From the NCBI GenBank assembly GCA_021154515.1, contig JAJKIL010000023.1, positions 1-10,787 of the forward strand: a stretch of DNA of 10,787 nt, read 5' to 3'. Origin of the DNA: Niastella sp. (GTDB lineage Bacteria > Bacteroidota > Bacteroidia > Chitinophagales > Chitinophagaceae). Below the pieces are notes generated by a model that was given only the letters and a program-made list of their open reading frames with translations, ran no database searches and had not been told where the DNA came from. Positions 1 to 6,012 of the stretch are shown here, piece after piece. The number at the start of each line of letters is the position of its first letter. Positions within the stretch are counted from its first letter, which is position 1. The translations under genes and the position numbers were made by a program.

Positions 1-972
1 TACGTAAGGAACAGATCTATTATTACTCATTACAGTGGCGTTATTATAGCGTTCTCCATCTTTGAACAATCTGGAGGAGACCGTATTATTTATACCGCCG
101 CCTAACCCCAGGATAAGCTTTTTTGCAAACAGGTATTCAAATAGCAGTCCGCTTCTTACCTCAATTGTATTGTAACTCACCTTACCATTTAACAAACCTT
201 CATGGCTGTTGTAAAACGTACAATACGAATTCTGGTTGGAACCAACCGACACCCAGGTGTTTTTAACGATTTGCTTTTTCAGGTTAATACCTGTAGGGAG
301 GTCAACAATCAATTCGATGTTCGACGAAGTAAATCTATGATAGTAATTGACGATGGGCAGCACCGGTGATGGCGAAGAAGGATCTATTAGAAACAGTGCA
401 CCAACAGACAGCGAGGTATTCTCTTTTTTAATCAGCGGCAGGCTGAAACTTCCGTTAAAGTTGAAGCGGCGGGCACTTCTTAAATGGTCGGAAATAAAGT
501 TTACAATCGCTGAATAAATAATAGGGTGATGGAATATCTTATCAGATCTGGAATAATTTAAAGCCAGATCAAAGGTGCTTCTATCAGATGTTAACGGAGT
601 GATTTTAGGATCAGACAGATAATTGATATTATCTTTAAGCCGGGTGGAAGTGTAAGTATAAAATATAGTCGCTGAGAGGGCATTACCACTCCATTGCAGA
701 GCCGGCGTATTAATAAAAGAGCTTGTACGAAAAGTTTTTGTCTTCCCACTGGCAAAATCCTGATCGTTAATTTTTGCATCGAAATTTCCATAGCCATAGG
801 TCACTACATTGAATTGCCTAAGTGCCGGATAGCGAATGGCCAGTTCTTGTTTACTGGCGCTTGCCGTATCAGCTATTGGATGTACTGAATTCATACTGAT
901 CATATTTTGGGACATTGTACAAAATGATTCCAGTAAACTCAATACGAGAAGACTAGTTTTTAATAATTTCAT
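1..972 (-). CDS. Outer-membrane beta-barrel protein, DUF6268-like (partial, 3' end outside window)
   Basis: The minus-strand frame is open from an ATG at 972 to base 1, giving 324 residues with no stop, so the C-terminus lies beyond the left edge. Residues 1-21 form a signal peptide (MKLLKTSLLVLSLLESF, then cleavage before SQN). The mature part is made of alternating short strands with aromatic and polar residues, such as TIFYTYTSTRL, FNFNGSFSLPLI and EVRSGLLFEYLFAKKLILGL, as expected for an outer-membrane barrel. The segment around residues 205-235 (PVLPIVNYYHRF, then ELIVDLPTG) resembles the DUF6268 family of Bacteroidota barrels; that is recognition by eye. Family members are roughly this long, so little should be missing. 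The start lies 4 bases after the stop of a 42-codon gene, so the two are very probably cotranscribed. No ligand can be inferred. The coding call is firm; the family name is moderate. Confidence 0.8.
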   Translation of the reverse strand, partial: MKLLKTSLLVLSLLESFCTMSQNMISMNSVHPIADTASASKQELAIRYPALRQFNVVTYGYGNFDAKINDQDFASGKTKTFRTSSFINTPALQWSGNALSATIFYTYTSTRLKDNINYLSDPKITPLTSDRSTFDLALNYSRSDKIFHHPIIYSAIVNFISDHLRSARRFNFNGSFSLPLIKKENTSLSVGALFLIDPSSPSPVLPIVNYYHRFTSSNIELIVDLPTGINLKKQIVKNTWVSVGSNQNSYCTFYNSHEGLLNGKVSYNTIEVRSGLLFEYLFAKKLILGLGGGINNTVSSRLFKDGERYNNATVMSNNRSVPYV

Positions 973-976
973 TGTA

Positions 977-1105
977 TTAACTTATTTGTTTTCCGAAAGC
1001 TGAGTACCATGGATTGTTATCATGTCCTTTAGCGGATTTTTCATTTTGGGCAAAGCCGCTAAGATTGAACAGCATTAGCAAGCTGAAATAGATGATCTTC
1101 TTCAT
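977..1105 (-). CDS. Small exported peptide, 42 aa, unknown function
   Basis: A 42-codon ORF starts at an ATG at 1105 and ends with TAA at 977-979; an in-frame TAA lies just upstream, so the start is fixed. Residues 1-19 are a convincing signal peptide (KKII, then hydrophobic YFSLLMLFNLSGFA) with a likely signal peptidase I site before QNEK. The predicted mature peptide is only about 23 residues, polar at first and ending in NPWYSAFGKQIS. There is no lipobox cysteine. The next gene, an outer-membrane barrel, begins 4 bases downstream, which suggests translational coupling and a functional pair. A plausible role is an exported partner or ligand of the barrel, but this is inference from context. 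It could instead be a leader peptide that sets translation of the barrel gene. I do not recognise the family. Confidence 0.6.
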   Translation of the reverse strand: MKKIIYFSLLMLFNLSGFAQNEKSAKGHDNNPWYSAFGKQIS

Positions 1106-1230
1106 TGTTAGATTTTATCTTTCAAGATGGGTAATACCGCCAGGCTTCAGGCCTGACAAGGCAAAATTGAAATATAAAAGACAGCTGGGTTTTGTGAATC
1201 AGGTCAATTATTTGGTAATTGGGTTCAAGA

Positions 1231-1270
1231 AAAAACGCCCCTGAATCTTAAAAAGATCAGGGGCGTTTTT
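1231..1270 (-). terminator. Strong rho-independent terminator behind the AraC gene
   Basis: The arms CGCCCCTG and CAGGGGCG enclose a second pairing, ATCTT with AAGAT, giving a long hairpin with one bulged base. Read on the minus strand it is followed by a run of six T. Runs of A and T on both sides mean it could also stop plus-strand transcription. It separates the regulator gene (ends at 1325) from the peptide/barrel unit (starts at 1105). Confidence 0.85.
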
Positions 1271-1324
1271 AGGATTATTGATTAGGTAGTCGGTAAAGCG
1301 CCAACAGGGTTTGGCTGCATTTTT

Positions 1325-2194
1325 CTATAGATTTTTAGAGGATGTGTTATTTGACTTTAACCGGTAATTGGTTGGCGTAATATTGTATTTATCGCGAAAG
1401 CTCTTAGTAAAATTTGCCAGATCATTAAATCCGCAATCGAAGGCAATATCCGTTATGCGATTATCAGAAGCTAAAAGCAGTTCGGCAGCCTTTTCAAGCC
1501 TTTTGGTTTTAATATAATTGCCAGGCGAGTCATGGTACAATTTTGTGAATTCTCTCTTAAATGATGAAACACTTAAATTGGTTTTGCGTGCCAGTTCCTC
1601 GACCCCAACTTGTAAAAACAGGTGTGCTTCAATTATTTGTTTGAAAGTATATTTAGCCGGCGAGAAAAGTTGAGATAATACAACTTGTATGTTTTCAGCA
1701 TTTCGTGTTTGTGCTAGCAGGAGGATGATTTCTTTCAATTTTAAAATCAAAATATCATCATTTACCAGAGAGGGGTTTTCAAAATAAAACAGGAGACCTT
1801 CAATATATTTTTGTATCAGAAAGTCGTTATTTATTTTTTCACTTGACAGGTTAGATACTTTATTTTGTGGCTTTTGAAGCAACTGAGGAAGCTCTCTGTC
1901 ATATATTTTCTTTAACGTATCGGGATGAAAAGTAACTATAACAATTTCACCATTACTGTTTGAATTTGAATGGTGAATTTGTTTTCCGGAGTTGATGCAA
2001 TTCAGAAATAATGAATAATTGGTTGGAATATTTATATGTTCATCATCAAACCGATATTGCATCTCGCCTTCCAGCATATATAAAAAGCAGGCTTGTTCCG
2101 AAACAGGGAATGCAAATTCAAAAGGCGGTTTCAAAACCACTTTTTGAATGAATGATTTTCCAAACAGATCAAACTTTTTATAGTCGATTACCAT
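1325..2194 (-). CDS. AraC-family transcriptional regulator
   Basis: The product has 289 residues. Residues 1-100 form an N-terminal cupin-like sensor region, with the strand-turn pattern CFLYMLEGEMQYRFDDEH and later GEIVIVTFHP. Residues 100-180 are a helical linker. The C-terminal AraC DNA-binding domain spans about 183-280 with two helix-turn-helix units: VEELARKTNLSVSSFKREF (198-216) and RITDIAFDCGFNDLANFTKSF (246-266), followed by the typical ITPTNYR end. N-terminal regions of this kind in Bacteroidota are often ExsA-like. The inducer is unknown. The gene stands alone: it has its own promoter upstream, a terminator downstream and no overlapping partner. Likely targets are itself and the neighbouring peptide/barrel or deacetylase genes, by proximity only. 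No strong ribosome site precedes the ATG; the leader is A-rich, as is common in this phylum. Confidence 0.92.
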   Translation of the reverse strand: MVIDYKKFDLFGKSFIQKVVLKPPFEFAFPVSEQACFLYMLEGEMQYRFDDEHINIPTNYSLFLNCINSGKQIHHSNSNSNGEIVIVTFHPDTLKKIYDRELPQLLQKPQNKVSNLSSEKINNDFLIQKYIEGLLFYFENPSLVNDDILILKLKEIILLLAQTRNAENIQVVLSQLFSPAKYTFKQIIEAHLFLQVGVEELARKTNLSVSSFKREFTKLYHDSPGNYIKTKRLEKAAELLLASDNRITDIAFDCGFNDLANFTKSFRDKYNITPTNYRLKSNNTSSKNL

Positions 2195-2249
2195 TTTTTT
2201 AAGGTGTATTTTGAAAAAATGCTAAAGCTACTTCAATCTCTCCTTTAGG

Positions 2250-2281
2250 CAAAAATAGTAACTAAAGCGATTTGTGACAAA
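2250..2281 (-). promoter_or_regulatory. Bacteroidota-type promoter of the AraC gene
   Basis: On the minus strand TTTG (2278-2281), a 20-base spacer and TATTTTTG (2250-2257) match the primary sigma consensus TTTG-N19/20-TAnnTTTG exactly. Transcription would start near 2243, leaving a leader of about 48 bases before the ATG at 2194. Confidence 0.75.
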
Positions 2282-2344
2282 TTCCACACATTACGTATAG
2301 GTGCAAAGTTCTTCTGATTCAAGGCTGCTTACCCCGCTGGAAAA

Positions 2345-2372
2345 GATCACCTGCTTTAAAGTGCTTGTGATC
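2345..2372. promoter_or_regulatory. Imperfect inverted repeat upstream of the AraC promoter
   Basis: The arms GATCAC (2345-2350) and GTGATC (2367-2372) flank a centre with its own near-dyad around CTTTAAAG. The site lies about 65-95 bases upstream of the -33 element of the regulator gene and downstream of the deacetylase terminator. That is a plausible operator position for an autoregulating protein. It is suggestive only. Confidence 0.3.
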
Positions 2373-2432
2373 ATGAATTGGACTTGTTGAAAGGCCTGCG
2401 AAAATATTCCATTACCATTTGTACTGAACCAT

Positions 2433-2464
2433 AAAAAAAAGGCGTCTCGTATTCTTGAGACACC
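2433..2464 (-). terminator. Rho-independent terminator of the deacetylase gene
   Basis: On the minus strand GGTGTCTC pairs with GAGACGCC (one G-U pair) around a 7-base loop and is followed by eight T (2433-2440). On the plus strand the same stem carries a C-A mismatch and is followed by only five T, so it acts mainly on the minus strand. It begins 44 bases after the deacetylase stop codon. Confidence 0.8.
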
Positions 2465-2507
2465 GTTTTTAAGATATATAAAATCTTGCTGGCGCGTGAT
2501 CGCTTTA

Positions 2508-3296
2508 TCAATATGCATTCACCGCGATATCTTTATTCTTCTGCCTTACCAGTTCCGCCAACGTGGAATTGTCGATGAATTCAAAGCCACCGATCTCCTG
2601 TAAGGATTTAAAAAAATGTTCTAAAGATTGCCATAAGGAATACTGGCCGATCTCCCAGCTATGCCCCCATAAATGAAAATAATGATCTTCTTTTTGGGTG
2701 AGGGAAACCGCATACAGGTAATGGAGAAAATTCCGGCTCATGGCTTCCCAGTTGGAATCAAACAACCGCAAAGCAGAGAGATAACTTACGAATTTCATTC
2801 GCTTCACATTATTCTTTAAATAGGAGATGTTGGAATGATTATACACCTGGCAGGTGGTGGGCAGAATTATAAAATCACGAACTTTTTTTACACTGTCCAT
2901 TGAATGGGTAAGCATTTCCACAGTTCGCATAGAAGTAAATCCGGCTTCCCGTTGCAGGGCTACATGCTCTTTGCTAAATCGCCCAACGGGTGGACAAAAC
3001 GAGCGAATTGCTTTTCCGGTAACATCCTCTAACCATTGCTTGCAATCGAAAATTTCTGTACGGGCTTGTTTGTAAGAGACCTTTGTTAAAATGGAATGGG
3101 TCATGGTATGTCCCCCCACTTCAATCAGATCAGCCAGCGTACGGATCTCGTTTTCAGACAAATTTTTAGAGCACCACTCACATGATCGCGGAATATAAAA
3201 TGTGGCTTTTATATTATACTTGGCAAGCAATTCTGCAAGGCGCAGATCGGCAATGTGGCCATCGTCGAAGGAACAGGTAAAATAGATTTTTCCCAC
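2508..3296 (-). CDS. NodB-type polysaccharide deacetylase (carbohydrate esterase family 4)
   Basis: The product has 262 residues and no signal peptide, so it is probably cytoplasmic. The CE4 motifs are in order: FDDGH (10-14), with Asp11 expected to be the catalytic base and Asp12 a metal ligand; GGHTMTH (61-67), giving metal ligands His63 and His67; CPPVGRFS (101-108) at the place of the usual RxPxG motif; and HLWGHSWE (208-215) at the late histidine motif. Such enzymes remove N- or O-acetyl groups from sugars in cell-wall or exopolysaccharide material using a divalent metal. The start is a GTG: an in-frame TAG lies shortly upstream and the first internal ATG falls inside the HTMTH motif. 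The gap to the preceding gene is 96 bases with neither a clear terminator nor a clear promoter, so it may be the last gene of the redox operon. Its true substrate is not visible. Confidence 0.88.
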   Translation of the reverse strand: MGKIYFTCSFDDGHIADLRLAELLAKYNIKATFYIPRSCEWCSKNLSENEIRTLADLIEVGGHTMTHSILTKVSYKQARTEIFDCKQWLEDVTGKAIRSFCPPVGRFSKEHVALQREAGFTSMRTVEMLTHSMDSVKKVRDFIILPTTCQVYNHSNISYLKNNVKRMKFVSYLSALRLFDSNWEAMSRNFLHYLYAVSLTQKEDHYFHLWGHSWEIGQYSLWQSLEHFFKSLQEIGGFEFIDNSTLAELVRQKNKDIAVNAY

Positions 3297-3392
3297 TGGT
3301 TGTTGTTTAAATAGCTATCGATGATTATATATAGCATAGATCATGCCCAGTCATTTAATCAACAAATTGACGAATAATGGCGGCACATTATC

Positions 3393-3758
3393 TTATTTCA
3401 GCAGCACCGCGCCCAGGGCTAACAAGGCAGGCAATGCCTGAATAAAGAAGATCTTTTTAGTAGCGGTGAGAGCGCCATAAACCCCGGCGACAATTACGCA
3501 GGCAAGGAAGAAAACCGCCACATGGGTACTCCAGGTTGGATCTGTAATAAAGAATGACCAGATGAGTCCGGCGGCCAGAAACCCATTATACAAACCCTGG
3601 TTAGCAGCCAACACTTTGGTGGGTGCAAATAACTCGGGGCGAAGGGAACCCTTAAATGCTTTTTTGCCCTTTGTTTCCCAGGCAAACATTTCCAGGTACA
3701 AAATGAACAAATGCTCCAGGGCTACCAGGCCCACCAATATGTTGGCTACTATTTCCAT
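3393..3758 (-). CDS. DUF1304 family integral membrane protein
   Basis: The product has 121 residues and four predicted membrane segments, near 1-24, 55-72, 79-97 and 103-120. The conserved-looking loop AANQGLYNGFLA (51-62) and the N-terminal ALEHLFILYLEMF are hallmarks I associate with DUF1304; the length fits the family. The function of DUF1304 is not established. The ATG lies 2 bases after the TAA of the oxidoreductase gene, so the two are translated from one message and may act together. A membrane partner for a redox enzyme is possible, but this is inferred from the pairing only. Confidence 0.88.
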   Translation of the reverse strand: MEIVANILVGLVALEHLFILYLEMFAWETKGKKAFKGSLRPELFAPTKVLAANQGLYNGFLAAGLIWSFFITDPTWSTHVAVFFLACVIVAGVYGALTATKKIFFIQALPALLALGAVLLK

Positions 3759-3760
3759 AT

Positions 3761-4669
3761 TTAAAATGATTCTTCTACCAGTTCTTTATTGATGCCTGCG
3801 CCTGCCATGCCCCCACCCGCTACTGCGAGCGAAACGGCCCGCATCATAGCTGTATTATCACCGGCGCCATATACACCGGGCACAGAAGTACGGCCCAGCA
3901 TATCAACGGCTATATATCCCTGTTCAGTTAACGCACAACCCAATTGAACGGGGATATCGCAGTGTTGCTCAAACGAGGGTTTCGCGTACATCGCTTTTAA
4001 CGGCATGGCGGAACCGTCTTTCAACAATACCTGTTCCAATTGACCATTGCGGTGTTCAAACCCTGCAATTTCCGTTTCCACCACCGCGATATTATGCTTT
4101 TGCAGTTTTTCCTGCTGCTCTAAAGATAGGGTTGATTTGCCATTTGTAAAAAGGGTAAGTTCTTTTGTGAGGTTATTGATCAATTTACTAAATTCAAAAC
4201 CGATATCGCCATTGCTCATGATGCCGGTTCTCTCCTGCTTTACTTCATACCCATGGCAGTAAGGGCAATGGATAACCGTAATGCCCCAGCATTCGGCAAA
4301 ACCGGGAATAGCCGGCATCAGGTCTTTCACGCCGGTGGCAAATAACAATTTTCGGGTAGCAAGCACAGCCCCGTCGGCTGTAGTAAGTTCAAAACCGTTC
4401 TCCACTTTGGTGGCTGACACAGCAAGGCCGCTTTGAATACTTACGGTTGCATATTTCAGTACCTGTTCCCGGGCTTTATCAGCTATCGCTTTTGGCGTTT
4501 CGCCGTCATGGGTAATGAAATTATGCGAATGCGGGGTTTGCCGGTTACAGGGCAAACCGCTATCGATAATAAGCACCTTACGTAAAGACCTGCCCAGGGA
4601 CATTGCGGCTGATAAACCGGCATAACTTCCCCCTACGATGATCACATCGTACCTGTTATTTCCTGCCAT
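3761..4669 (-). CDS. FAD-dependent thioredoxin-reductase-like oxidoreductase (CPYC type)
   Basis: The product has 302 residues. The FAD-binding Rossmann motif is GGSYAG (13-18), preceded by YDVIIV. The redox-active pair is Cys135/Cys138 in CPYCHGYE. The second FAD motif is GVYGAGD (265-271), close to the end. This arrangement is that of the short thioredoxin reductase fold. The place of the usual NADPH motif reads GIMSNGDIGFEF (149-160), which departs from GxGxxA/G, so nicotinamide use should not be assumed. Proteins of this subgroup are annotated as NAD(P)/FAD-dependent oxidoreductases; some relatives oxidise small dithiols rather than reduce thioredoxin. It is the first gene of an operon with DUF1304 and has a matching promoter and an operator-like palindrome upstream. 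That points to specific, possibly stress-responsive, control. The substrate is unknown. Confidence 0.92.
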   Translation of the reverse strand: MAGNNRYDVIIVGGSYAGLSAAMSLGRSLRKVLIIDSGLPCNRQTPHSHNFITHDGETPKAIADKAREQVLKYATVSIQSGLAVSATKVENGFELTTADGAVLATRKLLFATGVKDLMPAIPGFAECWGITVIHCPYCHGYEVKQERTGIMSNGDIGFEFSKLINNLTKELTLFTNGKSTLSLEQQEKLQKHNIAVVETEIAGFEHRNGQLEQVLLKDGSAMPLKAMYAKPSFEQHCDIPVQLGCALTEQGYIAVDMLGRTSVPGVYGAGDNTAMMRAVSLAVAGGGMAGAGINKELVEESF

Positions 4670-4697
4670 AGTATTGAGTTTTAGTCTAAGTGTGGTA

Positions 4698-4727
4698 CAA
4701 ATGTAGGGAAAGTTTTACATTTTGCAA
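4698..4727 (-). promoter_or_regulatory. Promoter of the oxidoreductase-DUF1304 operon
   Basis: On the minus strand TTG (4725-4727), a 19-base spacer and TACATTTG (4698-4705) match the Bacteroidota consensus. Transcription would start near 4691, about 20 bases before the ATG at 4669. Confidence 0.75.
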
Positions 4728-4737
4728 CAATGTTGCA
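4723..4737. promoter_or_regulatory. Perfect inverted repeat, candidate operator
   Basis: TGCAACA-A-TGTTGCA is a perfect 7-bp inverted repeat around one base. It covers the -33 element of the oxidoreductase promoter, the classic position for a repressor that blocks polymerase. The size suits a dimeric winged-helix regulator (MarR, Rrf2 or HxlR type). No such regulator gene is in the window, so the protein is unknown. Part of the half-site, GCAACAA, recurs at 5079-5085 and 5123-5129. Confidence 0.55.
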
Positions 4738-5028
4738 TCAGTAGCTCCCTAAGATTCATCAATGGCTTATTATCACACACCAATAGCTCATTATCATTCA
4801 TCAGTAACTTACTATCATTCATCGGTAGTTTATTATCATTCACCAGTAGCCCATTATCATTCACCAGTAGCTCCCGATAATTCATCAGTAGCTTACTAAA
4901 AGTCATTAGTAGCCAACTTTGACTCATAAGTAGCTTACTATGACTCATAAGTAACTTACTATGACTCATCAATAGCTTACTATGACTCATCAGTAGCTGA
5001 CTTTGACTCATAAGTAGCTTAGATGACC
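4736..5028. repeat. 21-bp tandem array, 14 units
   Basis: Fourteen diverged units follow each other with an exact 21-base period for the first thirteen; the last is one base short and is followed by a decayed copy. Each unit starts with a form of CATCAGTAGCTTACTA and usually ends TCATT in the left half and TGACT in the right half, so two subfamilies expanded separately. The core AGTA-GCT-TACT can form a small dyad. An isolated copy with 17 of 21 bases matching the third unit lies at 5166-5186. All plus-strand frames are closed by stops in the consensus, and one minus-strand frame is open. It starts right beside the operator palindrome, between two divergent transcription units. Confidence 0.92.
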
Positions 5029-5070
5029 TATCAGTAACAAACATTGGTCGAAAGCTTAACCTTATTTGAC

Positions 5071-5129
5071 GTATAGTTGCAACAAAAACGCACAATAATA
5101 GTTAGCCTTGGTGTATAGTTGCGCAACAA
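5071..5129. repeat. Twin GTATAGTTGC(GC)AACAA motifs
   Basis: GTATAGTTGCAACAA (5071-5085) and GTATAGTTGCGCAACAA (5113-5129) are near copies with start points 42 bases apart, twice the period of the neighbouring array. Each contains a perfect palindrome, GTTGCAAC (5076-5083) and GTTGCGCAAC (5118-5127). They also share GCAACAA with the operator-like site at 4723. Confidence 0.5.
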
Positions 5130-5220
5130 TGACCCATAACTGGCTACATACGCCCCAAAGTGAATCACCAATAGCTCAATGTCAGATCAAAATGCGGCAT
5201 AGTTAGTCATGGATGTGCAT

Positions 5221-5400
5221 TTAATAAACTTCGGCCCCAATATCCTCTACAAGAGTGATAAGCTCTTCAACTTTTTCATTAAAGTTTTGAATTTGCTGCC
5301 ATAAACGAACGAAATTGATCGTCGCCCTGTTTATACAGGCCTGTGACTCTCTGGCACCCGTACGTTTATAGTGTATGACAGAAAGTGCCGCAGTATAGCC
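5221..5400 (-). pseudogene. Start-less coding-like fragment, possible gene remnant
   Basis: The minus-strand frame is open from a TGA at 5401-5403 to a TAA at 5221-5223, 59 residues with no ATG, GTG or TTG to start it. The C-terminal half reads like a real amphipathic helical protein: NFVRLWQQIQNFNEKVEEL, then ITLVEDIGAEVY and stop, with natural composition and codons. Its upstream part runs into the 22-bp repeats, as though the repeats had replaced the 5' end. I do not recognise the family. It could be the C-terminal remnant of a lost gene, or chance. Confidence 0.3.
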
Positions 5401-5455
5401 TCAGGCAATATGTAGTATAGTCTCAGGCAGTTTGCAGTATAGTTACAGTATGGGT
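5390..5455. repeat. 22-bp direct repeat, three copies
   Basis: Three adjacent units begin GCAGTATAG or GTAGTATAG. The first two also share CTCAGGCA, and the third is diverged in its second half. The unit is exactly twice the 11-base period seen at 5508-5562. Confidence 0.7.
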
Positions 5456-5507
5456 GAAGGCAGGATGCACCGTAGATGAAGCATAGATACTCCCAGGATG
5501 AAGCATA

Positions 5508-5562
5508 CCAATGGTAAGACAATAGTAAGGGAATAGTAAGCCAATAGTAAGAGAATAGCAAG
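5508..5562. repeat. 11-bp tandem repeat, five copies
   Basis: Five units of the form NNAATAGTAAG follow without gaps; three carry ATAGTAAG exactly and the outer two differ by one base there. ATAGTAAG is the reverse complement of CTTACTAT, the core of the 21-bp array at 4736-5028, so the two arrays face each other. Just upstream, GATGAAGCATA occurs twice, at 5475-5485 and 5497-5507. Confidence 0.8.
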
Positions 5563-5702
5563 GGAAGAAAGTGGAATTAGTGATGATCGTGGCTGCCAGG
5601 CGCATTTTTGAATGAATATGTTTTGCTGACAATTTCATAATTAAAAATACGATTTTTCTTTATCATATAAAAATCACTAATAATACCTTTCGCTTATCCG
5701 TT

Positions 5703-5810
5703 ATGTTACCCTTCTCGTAAATCAATTTCCTGATTGCGTAAATCCGTTAACGCCTTCCTGCCCTTTCTTTGCACCACGATTTAATTCTCCTTCCACCATA
5801 ACAATGTATA
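5703..5810. other. Intergenic block, copy A, resembling 10452-10556
   Basis: This stretch contains GTTACC, AATTTCCT, GCGTAA, TCTCCTTCC and ATGT in the same order as the block at the right end of the window. AATTTCCT and GCGTAA have identical spacing (12 bases start to start) in both. CGTAAATC is also repeated directly at 5716-5723 and 5737-5744. It lies about 200-310 bases upstream of the TonB receptor start and may be a shared regulatory region. The remaining bases between 5563 and 6012 show no gene. Confidence 0.4.
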
Positions 5811-6012
5811 TATAACGCTTTAGCAAAAACTATTATAACCTTACCAACTATTTACCTGTTTGTCGTACCTGCACTGTAACGGAAGGAGAACCAAAACGGT
5901 GTAGTATACGTATAAACAGGTTCTTTTTATTGGTACCACCCAAACCTCCCATTCGCTTTAGATAAAATAAATATAGGACCCTATAGCATTTGTACTTATT
6001 AAATGAAAAACA

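Noticed and set aside
2291..2518. Minus-strand ORF of 75 codons overlapping the end of the deacetylase gene
   Set aside because: It spans a rho-independent terminator hairpin with its T run and extends over the region upstream of the AraC promoter; the translated sequence does not resemble a protein.
4715..5095. Minus-strand ORF of 126 codons over the 21-bp array, as an annotated gene
   Set aside because: It is open mainly because of the repeat period, has no visible promoter, and its end covers the operator and -33 box of the oxidoreductase operon. It is kept as a finding, not as a CDS.
4736..5562. CRISPR array
   Set aside because: The units are directly adjacent and diverged with no unique spacers, and no cas gene is present.
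5331..5638. Two overlapping minus-strand ORFs (5331-5561 and 5423-5638)
   Set aside because: Both run through the 22-bp and 11-bp repeats, are rich in Tyr, Leu and Cys as repeat translations, and have no protein-like features.
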